Assembly: GCA_937895515.1 (NCBI GenBank)
Contig: CALAYS010000082.1
Coordinates: 1 to 35,447 of the forward strand
Direction: 5' to 3'
DNA: 35,447 nucleotides
Origin: an uncultured bacterium
Lineage (GTDB): Bacteria > Patescibacteriota > Minisyncoccia > Phycocordibacterales > UBA9973
Shown: one piece after another, positions 7,095 through 14,446 of the stretch
How the letters are laid out: each line of letters opens with the position of its first letter
Position numbering within the stretch: the first letter of the stretch is position 1
Made by a program: the position numbers and the translations under genes
The notes under the pieces: generated by a model
Seen by the model: only the letters and a program-made list of their open reading frames with translations
Database searches by the model: none
What the model was told of the DNA's origin: nothing

Positions 7095-7421
7095 ATGATA
7101 TCTATCGACACATTTAAACAAACAGAAATCCGCATTGGTACAATTATAAATGCCGAAAAAGTAGAAGGATTAGACAAAATTCTAAAGCTAACAGTAGATC
7201 TTGGGGAAGAGACCCATCGCCAAATACTCTCAGGAATAGGACTAACTTTTACTAACCCTGAAGAATTAATTGGTAAACAATGTCCTTTTGTGGCGAATTT
7301 AGAAACTAGAACTATCAAAGGCCTTGAAAGTCAAGGCATGATAATGGCTATGGGTGACCCTGAAAATGTAATACTTCTTAACCCAAACAAGCCAGTTTTG
7401 CCGGGGACTTTGGTTGGGTAA
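7095..7421 (+). CDS. Stand-alone tRNA-binding (Trbp111/CsaA-like) domain protein
   Basis: A 108-aa OB-fold protein equal to the C-terminal dimerisation and tRNA-binding domain of methionyl-tRNA synthetase, or to Trbp111. Typical features are the opening TFKQTEIRIGTI, then VEGLDKILKLTVDLG, the RQILSGIG turn, and the C-terminal half LETRTIKGLESQGMIMA. It probably binds the outer corner of tRNAs and may assist a MetRS that lacks this domain. It starts 16 bases after ruvX with only AT-rich sequence (TAATAT, eight bases before ATG) in front. Confidence 0.9.
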   Translation: MISIDTFKQTEIRIGTIINAEKVEGLDKILKLTVDLGEETHRQILSGIGLTFTNPEELIGKQCPFVANLETRTIKGLESQGMIMAMGDPENVILLNPNKPVLPGTLVG

Positions 7422-7424
7422 TTT

Positions 7425-7432
7425 GCTATAAT
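7425..7432 (+). promoter_or_regulatory. Extended -10 box of the MazG-like gene
   Basis: TTTGCTATAAT (TATAAT at 7427-7432) has the TGN extension, begins just after the previous stop, and gives a leader of roughly 20 nt before the ATG at 7458. Confidence 0.55.
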
Positions 7433-7457
7433 TATAAATATTATTAAATAAACAATT

Positions 7458-7787
7458 ATGGTTGATTTAAAGGAACTCCAAAAAGAAGTAATGCGCAACA
7501 AGATAGAAAAAGGTTTTAATACAACCGATGTTGCACTGGAATTTTGCCGAGCTCATGAAGAACTCTCTGAAGCTTTCTCAAAGTTTAATAAAAATCAAGA
7601 CGGGGTAGCGGAAGAATTTGCCGATGTTGCAATTTTCTTATTGGGGATATGTGAAATCTTAGGTTATGATTTAGAATCTGAATTAGTTAAAAAAATAGAA
7701 ACTAATAAAAATCGTAAATACCAAAAATCCAAATCACCTGATGGTAAAGATATTTTTATAAGAGTAAAAACTGATATAGATCCATAA
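7458..7787 (+). CDS. MazG-like nucleotide pyrophosphohydrolase
   Basis: A 109-aa all-alpha protein with the MazG/dUTPase-fold metal motif: EELSEAF (E..E, residues about 34-40) and, one helix later, EEFADVAIFLLG (E...D, about 51-62). These residues bind Mg2+ and the triphosphate of (d)NTPs, which is cleaved to the monophosphate. Which nucleotide is used cannot be read from the sequence. It is convergent with the ThyA-family gene and shares a bidirectional terminator with it, fitting a role in deoxynucleotide control (for example dCTP to dCMP, feeding the neighbouring genes; this is inference). Confidence 0.85.
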   Translation: MVDLKELQKEVMRNKIEKGFNTTDVALEFCRAHEELSEAFSKFNKNQDGVAEEFADVAIFLLGICEILGYDLESELVKKIETNKNRKYQKSKSPDGKDIFIRVKTDIDP

Positions 7788-7820
7788 AATAAAACCTCGA
7801 TTAATATCGAGGTTTTATTT
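7787..7820. terminator. Bidirectional terminator between mazG-like and thyA-like genes
   Basis: A 15-bp perfect stem AAATAAAACCTCGAT/ATCGAGGTTTTATTT with loop TAAT, A-rich on one side and T-rich on the other. It overlaps the last base of both convergent genes. Confidence 0.93.
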
Positions 7821-8653
7821 TATAAAGCAATAGTTAATCCATCAATGGCTGGTAGTGGATTATATTTTTCTTGAATTGGTTCTAGAATTTCTTTTATTAA
7901 ATCTTCATCTAGTTTTATTGCTCGGTCATAAGTATTTTCTGGCAATGTTATATGAATATTCTCATGGTCATTTGATCTAGAAATAATCTCATTTGCTCCA
8001 TCATAATGGTTATCATAAATATGAGCATTTGAAATACTATGAGTATATACACCTGGTTTTACATTTAATTTTTGAGCCAAGATGCAAAGTAATAATGAAA
8101 AACCAAAAGTATCAAATGGGGTGCCTAATATCATATCGTTGGATCTTATAATATTGTGCAAGTGTAATCTGCCACCAATAATATTTACTGTAAAAGTATA
8201 AGGGCAGGGAACATTCTTTTTAGGAATTCCACCATGGCCATCTTCTCTTGGGTCCCAAGTAACAACAACACCATGACGAGAGCTTGGCTCAACTTCTAAT
8301 AGTTTTACTAATTCACCTAATTGGTCTCGGCCAAAAGCATGTCTCCAGCGATAACCATACGCAGTTGAAAGCGTCCCATCTTCTTCCATAAAAGCATCCC
8401 ACATTTTTGTAAACTTTCTTAAAAAAGTCGTGTCTTTTTCACCACTTATAAACCAAATCATTTCTGAAATTGCTGATTTAAAAGGATTTTTGCGAAGAGT
8501 TAAAATAGGGAAACCATCACGCTCGATATCGATTTGGAATTGAACCCCAGGCAATGCCTTGGTTTTTTTGCCAGTTCGAACATTTAGTTCTTCAATACCA
8601 TTTTCCATGATATTTTTTAGTATATTTTTGTAGATTTCATCAAACTTTGTCAT
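7820..8653 (-). CDS. thyA: Thymidylate synthase family protein with Asp at the base-specificity position
   Basis: A 277-aa methylenetetrahydrofolate-dependent pyrimidine methyltransferase. The nucleophile is Cys150 in NVPCPYTF, the phosphate-binding pair is Arg170-Ser171 in IRSNDMILG, and His211/Tyr213 are in SNAHIYDNHY. The C-terminal closing segment is PLPAIDGLTIAL. In thymidylate synthases LGxPFN carries the Asn (N177 in E. coli) that selects dUMP. Here it is Asp181 (GTPFD), as in T4 dCMP hydroxymethylase and in TS mutants that accept dCMP. The usual His after Cys is Pro151. The longer frame up to 8950 is rejected because a -10 box (TATAAT, minus strand) sits six bases before the ATG at 8653 and homology begins there. 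Family is sure; the base methylated is open. Confidence 0.9.
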   Translation of the reverse strand: MTKFDEIYKNILKNIMENGIEELNVRTGKKTKALPGVQFQIDIERDGFPILTLRKNPFKSAISEMIWFISGEKDTTFLRKFTKMWDAFMEEDGTLSTAYGYRWRHAFGRDQLGELVKLLEVEPSSRHGVVVTWDPREDGHGGIPKKNVPCPYTFTVNIIGGRLHLHNIIRSNDMILGTPFDTFGFSLLLCILAQKLNVKPGVYTHSISNAHIYDNHYDGANEIISRSNDHENIHITLPENTYDRAIKLDEDLIKEILEPIQEKYNPLPAIDGLTIAL

Positions 8654-8654
8654 A

Positions 8655-8688
8655 TTGTGATTATAGCAAAGCTGTGTATAATGAGCAA
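8655..8688. promoter_or_regulatory. Interleaved divergent promoters of thyA-like and deaminase genes
   Basis: Minus strand: -10 TATAAT at 8665-8660, six bases before the thyA ATG, with -35 TTGCTC at 8688-8683 and a 17-bp spacer. Plus strand: -10 TATAAT at 8677-8682, with -35 TTGTGA at 8655-8660 and a 16-bp spacer. Each promoter's -35 lies on or next to the other's -10, so only one polymerase can bind at a time. Confidence 0.75.
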
Positions 8689-8699
8689 AAGATGATATT

Positions 8700-9212
8700 A
8701 TGAAAAATATGAATGAGATAAAATATCCATATCTACCAGAGGGTAGACAAATAAAATATGTTGATGAGCATAATAAGTTCATAATACTAGCTAAAGAAAC
8801 CGCTAGTCGTTCAAAAGACCAAAGCACTCCAACGGGGTCAGTTTCTGTTGTCGGTATTGTTGAAATTGCAATGGCTAGTAACAAACCTCCCATCTCAAAT
8901 AAAAATTTAGTAAAGCTACACAAAAAATATTGTATTCGTAGAATTTTCAAAATTCCTTCTGGGCAAAAATATTGGATGTGTCCCGGATGTGCAGGGTCTG
9001 AAAATCATGCAGAATATCGTGTCGCACAAGAGATGATACAAAAAGGAATTCGTGATTTTGATTTGTACCTTTGGGGTCACTGGTGGTGCTGTAAACCTTG
9101 TTGGGATAAAATGATAGAAGCAGGTGTTAAAGATGTATATTTACTTGAAAATAGTGAAATACTATTTAACCCAGAAAAACCTGGCAACATAATTGGCCGA
9201 CAATTTAAATAA
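8700..9212 (+). CDS. Deoxycytidylate deaminase-like protein
   Basis: A 170-aa cytidine/deoxycytidylate deaminase fold protein. The zinc site is His and catalytic Glu in NHAEYRVAQ and the two Cys of CKPC in WWCCKPCWDKM. The N-terminal PTGSVSVV matches the usual PSGTV-type strand. An additional pair, CPGC, precedes HAE and could bind a second, structural zinc. The enzyme would deaminate dCMP to dUMP for thymidylate synthesis, or 5-methyl-dCMP to dTMP. The Trp-rich LYLWGHWWCC segment replaces the usual LYVT-PCPxC, so substrate assignment is tentative. A second ATG at 8709 is possible. It is divergent from thyA with overlapping promoters. Confidence 0.78.
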   Translation: MKNMNEIKYPYLPEGRQIKYVDEHNKFIILAKETASRSKDQSTPTGSVSVVGIVEIAMASNKPPISNKNLVKLHKKYCIRRIFKIPSGQKYWMCPGCAGSENHAEYRVAQEMIQKGIRDFDLYLWGHWWCCKPCWDKMIEAGVKDVYLLENSEILFNPEKPGNIIGRQFK

Positions 9213-9234
9213 TAAAATTATTTTGTAAAATAAA

Positions 9235-9257
9235 ACCCTGTAGATTTTCTACAGGGT
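9235..9257. terminator. Terminator between deaminase and folA
   Basis: ACCCTGTAGA and TCTACAGGGT form a 10-bp stem with a TTT loop, with A-rich and T-rich flanks that suit both convergent genes. The folA stop codon lies inside the hairpin. Confidence 0.88.
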
Positions 9258-9761
9258 ATTTTTATAAACTACAAAATCAAAATCAAAATCATGCTCTTCA
9301 TCTTTTTTGTGATGCTCACGGGAAATTTCTTTAAATTTATTTGTGTCCCATTCTGGGAAAAATGTATCCGCATAAGGGAACGATCCTGCAACTTCGGTTA
9401 AATAAATTGTATCAATATATGGTAACGATTGACGGTACACATCACCACCACCAATTATAAAAATCTCATCTGAAAATTCAGGATTTTCTTTTTGAAAATT
9501 CCGGGCTTTTTCTATAGCATCATTCATGCTTTTGGCCGTTATAACACCTTCATGGTTCCATCCATCTTGGCTAGTTATAACAATTGATTTTCGGCGGGGT
9601 AGTGGACGACCAATAGATTCAAAAGTTTTTCGTCCCATTATCATTATTTTACCAGTAGTATTTTCTTTAAAAAAGTTAAAATCTTTGGGTAAATGCCAAA
9701 GAAGCTGTCCTTCTTTACCTAATTCACGGTTTTGGCCAATAGCTGCAATTATAGATAACAT
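9249..9761 (-). CDS. folA: Dihydrofolate reductase
   Basis: A 170-aa NADPH-dependent reductase that returns dihydrofolate to tetrahydrofolate. Recognisable parts are LSIIAAIGQNRELGKEG, the substrate-binding WHLPKDF with catalytic Asp27, MGRKTFESIGRPLP for cofactor binding, FIIGGGDVYRQSLP, and the final beta strands of DFDFVVYKN. Length is standard. Its presence implies that the organism oxidises methylenetetrahydrofolate to dihydrofolate, as methylating TS-type enzymes do and hydroxymethylases do not. TATAAT lies six bases before the ATG on the minus strand. Confidence 0.97.
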   Translation of the reverse strand: MLSIIAAIGQNRELGKEGQLLWHLPKDFNFFKENTTGKIMIMGRKTFESIGRPLPRRKSIVITSQDGWNHEGVITAKSMNDAIEKARNFQKENPEFSDEIFIIGGGDVYRQSLPYIDTIYLTEVAGSFPYADTFFPEWDTNKFKEISREHHKKDEEHDFDFDFVVYKNTL

Positions 9762-9767
9762 GGGTAT

Positions 9768-9797
9768 ATTATAGCCCTAAAATCAATTATTTTTCAA
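9768..9797 (-). promoter_or_regulatory. folA promoter, leaderless type
   Basis: On the minus strand TTGAAA (9797-9792), an 18-base spacer, TATAAT (9773-9768), six bases, then ATG at 9761. It lies in the gap after the CofE-like gene, so folA can be transcribed on its own. Confidence 0.72.
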
Positions 9798-9818
9798 CTA
9801 CTTCATTTTTTGTGTTAT

Positions 9819-10517
9819 TTACTTAAGTGCACGAAATAACGGCGCGTATAAATCCTCTTTGGGGTCTATTTTTAGTTCTTTGGAATTAACTTTGTTTATA
9901 TATTCAACCGGCGCATCATGGATAGTAGCTAATGGTTGTTGTTCATTACCTTCTCCCATACAAAGTACAGCTGATGTTGCAAGACTATCTGCTATGTCAG
10001 TTCTTGAGAATTTAAGTTCTCTTCCAAAAATATCACGTTTACCTATATAATTACGAATACCTTTAAAACCCGCATAACCTAATGCTACACCGACTACTCC
10101 TGAACGTAATGGTAAAAGTCGGGAGTCTGTAATAAGTATTCCTAATTTTTTAACATTGTAATATTTCATTAATTCTTTTCTTAATAATGATGCTGTTTTA
10201 AAACTATCTTTCGGTAGTAACAATAGTTTGTTGTCTGCATTTGATTCATCGACACCAGCTGAAGCCATAACCATACCGTCTTTTATTGTCAGCCAAGTAT
10301 ATTTTGTTCGAAGTAAAAAAGATGATTCATTTTTTATAATCTGATCTCGCATTTTTCTTGTATAAGGGAAGACGAATCTACCTTCACTATAAGATACAAC
10401 TTTTGAAGTTATTACAATAATGTCACCATCTTTTATATTATAGATATATTCTTTTATAAACTCTAAAATATTTTCATTAGGAAGAAATACTCTTGTTTTT
10501 ATTGGTTGTATATTCAT
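9819..10517 (-). CDS. CofE-like gamma-glutamyl ligase (COG1478), possible folate glutamyl ligase
   Basis: A 232-aa protein of the F420-0:gamma-glutamyl ligase family. Its N-terminus is typical: DGDIIVITSKVVSYSEGR (residues 30-47), then MVMASAGVDESNAD in place of the usual nucleotide/metal loop, LGILITDSRLLPLRSG, and GVALGYAGFKGI. CPR bacteria are not known to make F420. In Chlamydia a COG1478 protein (FolC2) has been reported to replace folylpolyglutamate synthase. Here the gene sits between folA and glyA, and no folC is seen, so a folate glutamyl-ligase role is the better inference. It lies 57 bases upstream of folA on the same strand and has an attenuator-like leader. Confidence 0.8.
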   Translation of the reverse strand: MNIQPIKTRVFLPNENILEFIKEYIYNIKDGDIIVITSKVVSYSEGRFVFPYTRKMRDQIIKNESSFLLRTKYTWLTIKDGMVMASAGVDESNADNKLLLLPKDSFKTASLLRKELMKYYNVKKLGILITDSRLLPLRSGVVGVALGYAGFKGIRNYIGKRDIFGRELKFSRTDIADSLATSAVLCMGEGNEQQPLATIHDAPVEYINKVNSKELKIDPKEDLYAPLFRALK

Positions 10518-10541
10518 ATTAGTTTTATTTTAATAAATAAA

Positions 10542-10611
10542 AAACACCAGAAAAGGTGTTTATTCCGACAGAAACAAACCCTTTCCGTTAGCGTGAAAGA
10601 TTTAGTTCTGT
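10542..10611 (-). promoter_or_regulatory. Leader with hairpin, antiterminator and terminator before the CofE-like gene
   Basis: Read on the minus strand, a hairpin (ACAGAA/TTCTGT outer, CTTTC/GAAAG inner; 10611-10568) is followed by a terminator AAACACC-TTTTCT-GGTGTTT (10561-10542) with a T-rich tail, 25 bases before the gene. GTTTGTT (10579-10573) can pair instead with AATAAAC (10564-10558), which would break both hairpins. This is the layout of a riboswitch or attenuator. No known class was recognised. Confidence 0.5.
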
Positions 10612-10821
10612 AAAACCTGACCAAGTAGATATTGTCTTATTATTTAACATATTAAAAATATACAATAAAAGACTTTGTAAATCAAATAACCTTAATAATA
10701 AAGATATTTTTAAGTACTTTCTTTTCCATTTATAAATGTTACAATTGGGTTATTATTATAAAACTCAATTACTATGATTTAACTTTTCAGCTTTTATATT
10801 ATTAACTAACTAATTTATTAT
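10612..10821. other. AT-rich divergent promoter region before glyA
   Basis: No coding frame is supported here. It must hold the minus-strand promoter for the CofE-like leader and the plus-strand promoter for glyA (a TATGAT lies near 10773). No clear repeat was seen. Confidence 0.4.
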
Positions 10822-12042
10822 ATGGTAGACAAACAAATAGAAAACTTAATAAAAGCTGAAGATAAACGTCAAAAAAGCGTTATTAATTTAATTGCTTCGG
10901 AGAATATTGTTAGCCCCGATGTATTAACTGCATTGGGTTCAATACTACAAAACAAATATGCCGAAGGCTATCCAGGACGCAGATATTACGGCGGTAATGA
11001 AATTATCGACAAAGTTGAGAATCTTTGTATCGATCGGGCTTTAAAACTTTTTGGATTAAATGCAAAAAATTGGCATGTAAATGTGCAGGCACTCTCTGGA
11101 TCTCCAGCTAACTTTGCAATATATACTGCTCTTGTTGCACCCGAATTTGGCAAAGACGGTAAACCAACTAAAAAAATAATGGGTATGAAGCTAACCAGTG
11201 GTGGACATCTTACACATGGGCATCCACTTTCAATGACAGGTAAACTTTGGAAGCCAATTCAATTTGAATTAGATTCCAAAACCGAAATGATTGATTACAA
11301 ATATTTAGAAGAATTAGCTAAAAAAGAAAAGCCCGACATTATCGTAGCTGGGTTTACTGCATATCCGCGAACAGTGGATTTTAAAAAATTCCGCAAAATT
11401 GCAAACGCATGCGGAGCACTACTACATGTTGATATGTCCCACTTTGCTGGGCTTGTTGCAGGTGGGGTGTACCCAAGCCCATTCCCATATGCTGATTCTG
11501 TAATGACTACAACTCATAAATCACTGCGCGGACCACGGCATGCATTAATGTTTGTTAAACGGGACAAAAGAGAATTTGATAAAAAGTTAGACAAAGCAGT
11601 TATTCCAGGACTTTTTGGTGGTCCTCATGAAAACACAATTTCTGCAGTTGCCGTGGCACTAAAAGAAGCCAATACTCCGGCTTTTAAAAAATACGCAAAT
11701 CAAGTTGTAAAAAATGCACAAGCACTAGCAGGGGAGTTACAAAATTTGGGCTGGCATATTATTTCCGGTGGGACAGATTCACATTTAATACTTATGGATA
11801 CATTTATGGGCGGGGTTGTGAATTCACTTGGCGCTGGAAATGTTCCTGGTTCAGTTGCTAGTAAAAAATTGGAAAAATCTGGAATAATTGTAAACATGAA
11901 TACTATCCCGGGCGACCCACGAAGCGTCATGGACCCATCTGGAATCCGTCTTGGAACTTGCGCGGAAACAACTCGTGGTAAGAAGGAAAAGGATATGATA
12001 GCTATTGCCCGTAAAATTGATAAAGTCTTAAAAGGGAAATAA
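10822..12042 (+). CDS. glyA: Serine hydroxymethyltransferase
   Basis: A 406-aa PLP enzyme converting serine and tetrahydrofolate to glycine and methylenetetrahydrofolate, the one-carbon donor for thymidylate synthesis. The PLP lysine is Lys233 in TTTHKSLRGPRHA. Also typical are NLIASENIVS, NKYAEGYPGRRYYGG, QALSGSPANFAIY, the GGHLTHGH turn, HVDMSHFAGLVAGG, and near the end RLGTCAETTRG. Compared with E. coli it is slightly shorter at the C-terminus. It heads an operon-like run of closely packed genes, the next starting 1 base after its stop. Confidence 0.98.
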   Translation: MVDKQIENLIKAEDKRQKSVINLIASENIVSPDVLTALGSILQNKYAEGYPGRRYYGGNEIIDKVENLCIDRALKLFGLNAKNWHVNVQALSGSPANFAIYTALVAPEFGKDGKPTKKIMGMKLTSGGHLTHGHPLSMTGKLWKPIQFELDSKTEMIDYKYLEELAKKEKPDIIVAGFTAYPRTVDFKKFRKIANACGALLHVDMSHFAGLVAGGVYPSPFPYADSVMTTTHKSLRGPRHALMFVKRDKREFDKKLDKAVIPGLFGGPHENTISAVAVALKEANTPAFKKYANQVVKNAQALAGELQNLGWHIISGGTDSHLILMDTFMGGVVNSLGAGNVPGSVASKKLEKSGIIVNMNTIPGDPRSVMDPSGIRLGTCAETTRGKKEKDMIAIARKIDKVLKGK

Positions 12043-12043
12043 A

Positions 12044-12700
12044 ATGTCTGAAATTATAAATACATTTTCAATAGATAACCCATTTGAAATGGTTCCAATG
12101 GACCGGAAAGATTTTTATGATGAGCAAATAAAAGCATTTAAAGAAACAGGCCGACCAACCAAAGCAGTTGAAATTGTAAATATTTTTTTATTTAATTCTC
12201 ATGGAGAACTTATAGTTCAAAAAAGGTCTTTTGATAAAAATCATAATCCAGGACTTTTAGATAAATCTATTGGTGGTCATGTTGAAAATGGTAATACCCC
12301 TGAATACACTGTAATGGTTGAGACAATTCAAGAACTTCAAACACCCTCAATTGTTTTAAATGATCAAAATGATTTTGATAAAACAATAAGACTACTCGGT
12401 AAGTACTTAGAAACAGTTTCAGTTATTTGTCATCTTAAGACTGCTCTTTATTCTCCAATAAAAATAATAAATGGAGAAAATATAAATATTGCTAATAAAA
12501 TGCACATATACATAGGAGTATATGATGGAAGAATTCGTCCAGTAGACAGGGAAGCCAAAGGGGTTTTGTTTTATTCACTGGAAGAATTAGAAAAAGAAAT
12601 GAATCAATCTCCAGAAACTTTTACAAACGATCTTCATTTAATTATGAAAGAGTATAATAAAGAAATTCACGAATTTGTAGATAAAATAATTAAGAAATAA
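12044..12700 (+). CDS. Divergent NUDIX-fold protein (isopentenyl isomerase-like layout)
   Basis: A 218-aa protein with a NUDIX fold. The region before the box (LIVQKRSFDKNHNPGLLDKS, 56-75) resembles IPP isomerase/Nudix proteins of the YfcD group. The NUDIX box (78-100) is degraded: GHVENGN lacks the first Glu, and VETIQELQ has Val for Arg, Gln for the first Glu of EE, and Gln for Gly. Only Glu93 and Glu97 of the catalytic set remain. It may have changed or lost hydrolase activity. The next gene starts 3 bases after its stop and there is no Shine-Dalgarno there. Confidence 0.72.
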   Translation: MSEIINTFSIDNPFEMVPMDRKDFYDEQIKAFKETGRPTKAVEIVNIFLFNSHGELIVQKRSFDKNHNPGLLDKSIGGHVENGNTPEYTVMVETIQELQTPSIVLNDQNDFDKTIRLLGKYLETVSVICHLKTALYSPIKIINGENINIANKMHIYIGVYDGRIRPVDREAKGVLFYSLEELEKEMNQSPETFTNDLHLIMKEYNKEIHEFVDKIIKK

Positions 12701-12703
12701 AAT

Positions 12704-13399
12704 ATGGAACTAAAAAACAAAACAGTTGTAATAACAGGCGGTAGTAAAGGGTTGGGTAAATCTTTAGCTATAGCTTTCAAGGGGGCTGGGGCAAATGTTG
12801 TAATTTGTTCTAAAAATAAAGATGAGCTTGAAAGTACTGCAAATGAAATTGGGGTTACAGCTTTTGTGGCTGATGTTACAAACGAAATAGAGATGGATAA
12901 TTTAGCGCAGTTTGCAGTTAAAGAATTTGGGCAGTTAGATATTTGGGTTAATAATGCTGGGATTTTATTCGGCTTTCCAAAAGAAGGATATATTGATATG
13001 GAAAAAGCTCACAGTATTTTAGATGTAAATTTATTTGGGACAATTTTTGGAGCAAGACAAGCATTAAAGCAAATGGCAAATTCTAAACAAGGTTTAATAA
13101 TAAATATTATTTCAAGTGCAGCTCTTGATTCTACTCGTTCACTACTTAATAAAATTTATGCTGCTAGTAAATGGGCAGTAAATGGTTATACTAAAGCTTT
13201 GCGAGCAGAGAATATTGATTCTGGAATTTCAATAATGTCTATTTATCCAGGTGGAATACAGACCGATCTTTGGCGAAATCAAAAACCAGACAATATAGAT
13301 GATTATATGACACCAGAATATGTTGTAGAAAAAATAATGGATAATTTAAATTCAGAAAAACCAGAAGAAGAATTAATAATTAAAAGACCAGGGAAATAG
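12704..13399 (+). CDS. Short-chain dehydrogenase/reductase
   Basis: A 231-aa classical SDR. The cofactor motif TGGSKGLG is at residues 11-18, NNAG at about 86-89, and the catalytic Ser in NIISSAA, with Tyr and Lys in IYAASKWAV. Downstream, YPGGIQTDL is the usual loop after the active site. Substrate cannot be told from sequence. The length is at the short end of classical SDRs. It is tightly packed between two NUDIX genes, which suggests co-expression but no obvious shared pathway. Confidence 0.9.
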   Translation: MELKNKTVVITGGSKGLGKSLAIAFKGAGANVVICSKNKDELESTANEIGVTAFVADVTNEIEMDNLAQFAVKEFGQLDIWVNNAGILFGFPKEGYIDMEKAHSILDVNLFGTIFGARQALKQMANSKQGLIINIISSAALDSTRSLLNKIYAASKWAVNGYTKALRAENIDSGISIMSIYPGGIQTDLWRNQKPDNIDDYMTPEYVVEKIMDNLNSEKPEEELIIKRPGK

Positions 13400-13400
13400 T

Positions 13401-13865
13401 ATGCCGCATATTCACGAAAAGATAGATTTTACTGTAGAAGTATTTATTGTTCATAAAAATAAAGTTCTTCTTCGGATGCATGATAAATTTAAATACTGGC
13501 TTTCTGTTGGTGGGCATATTGAACTGGATGAAGACCCAACACAGGCTGCAGTTCGTGAAGTTAAAGAAGAAGTTGGTCTTGATATAAAAATCGTTGGTTA
13601 TAATGGTCCTGATTTTGAGACGGATGATTTTAAATCATTAGTCGGTCCAAAATATTTATGTAGACATATTGTAAATGATATACACGAGCATGTTTGTTTT
13701 GTTTATTTTGCAACAGCAGATGATGATACAGTCTCTGATTCTATCTTAGATCATGAAAAAGGATCGGATACTAAATGGTTTAGTTTAGAAGATTTAGAAA
13801 ATACTGAACTTGTCCCAAATGTTAAATTTTACGCAACACAAGCTTTAAAAGAATTAGGGGAATAA
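13401..13865 (+). CDS. NUDIX hydrolase
   Basis: A 154-aa NUDIX pyrophosphohydrolase with an intact box at residues 38-60: GHIELDEDPTQ followed by REVKEEVGL. N-terminal DFTVEVFIVHKNKVLLR is the standard first strand pair. The His-rich middle (CRHIVNDIHEHVCFVYF) is typical of a NUDIX subgroup common in CPR. The likely substrate is a nucleoside diphosphate linked to another group; nothing decides which one. It starts 1 base after the SDR stop. Confidence 0.92.
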   Translation: MPHIHEKIDFTVEVFIVHKNKVLLRMHDKFKYWLSVGGHIELDEDPTQAAVREVKEEVGLDIKIVGYNGPDFETDDFKSLVGPKYLCRHIVNDIHEHVCFVYFATADDDTVSDSILDHEKGSDTKWFSLEDLENTELVPNVKFYATQALKELGE

Positions 13866-13871
13866 AATATT

Positions 13872-14438
13872 ATGATTGAAGTAGAGAAAAAATTCCAACC
13901 AACAGATGAGCAATTAAAAAGTATGCTTGAAGGGGCAGATTTCATAAAAGGTTCAATAAATCATGATATTTATTATGATTATGAAGATTTAAGGTTGTTA
14001 AATAATGGTATTCGATTACGAAATAGAAATGGAAGTTTTGAAGTAAAAATTAAACAAAAAACTGATAACTACGGTAATGTTATAAATTCTGAAATAGAAG
14101 ACGAAGAAGAGATAAAAAAATATCTTAACATTACTGGATCAATCCAAGATTTTATAGACCATAATATGATAGTTTTTAGTGATTATGTTAATAATCGCAA
14201 AAAATATAAAAAAGGAATATTTAACATTGATCTTGATGATATGGATTTTGGTTATAAATTGTGTGAGATAGAAGTGATGGTAGAAAATGAAAATCAGATA
14301 GAACAAGCCGAGTCCGAAATTATTAATTTTATAAATCAGTACGGCATAGAGTTAAAGAAAATTCCAATGAAAAGAGAAGTATATTTAAAATTAAAAAATC
14401 CTGATCTGTATAATAAAATATATGGTTCATTAGTTTAG
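13872..14438 (+). CDS. CYTH-domain phosphohydrolase (triphosphate tunnel type)
   Basis: A 188-aa protein of the CYTH superfamily (adenylate cyclase class IV / thiamine triphosphatase fold). It starts MIEVEKKFQP, the ExExK-type motif that binds metal and triphosphate. Alternating basic and acidic strands follow, as in RLLNNGIRLRNRNGSFEVKIKQK and FNIDLDDM...LCEIEVMVEN. The C-terminal helix and KREVYLKL fit the fold. It probably hydrolyses an inorganic or organic triphosphate. The context with NUDIX genes supports a nucleotide or polyphosphate clean-up role (inference). Confidence 0.82.
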   Translation: MIEVEKKFQPTDEQLKSMLEGADFIKGSINHDIYYDYEDLRLLNNGIRLRNRNGSFEVKIKQKTDNYGNVINSEIEDEEEIKKYLNITGSIQDFIDHNMIVFSDYVNNRKKYKKGIFNIDLDDMDFGYKLCEIEVMVENENQIEQAESEIINFINQYGIELKKIPMKREVYLKLKNPDLYNKIYGSLV

Positions 14439-14446
14439 TTAATTAT

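Noticed and set aside
8654..8950. N-terminal extension of the thyA-like frame
   Set aside because: It is the antisense of the deaminase gene, and the -10 box lies right before ATG 8653 where homology begins.
10542..10611. Known tetrahydrofolate or glycine riboswitch
   Set aside because: The sequences do not resemble the conserved cores I know; only the architecture is switch-like.
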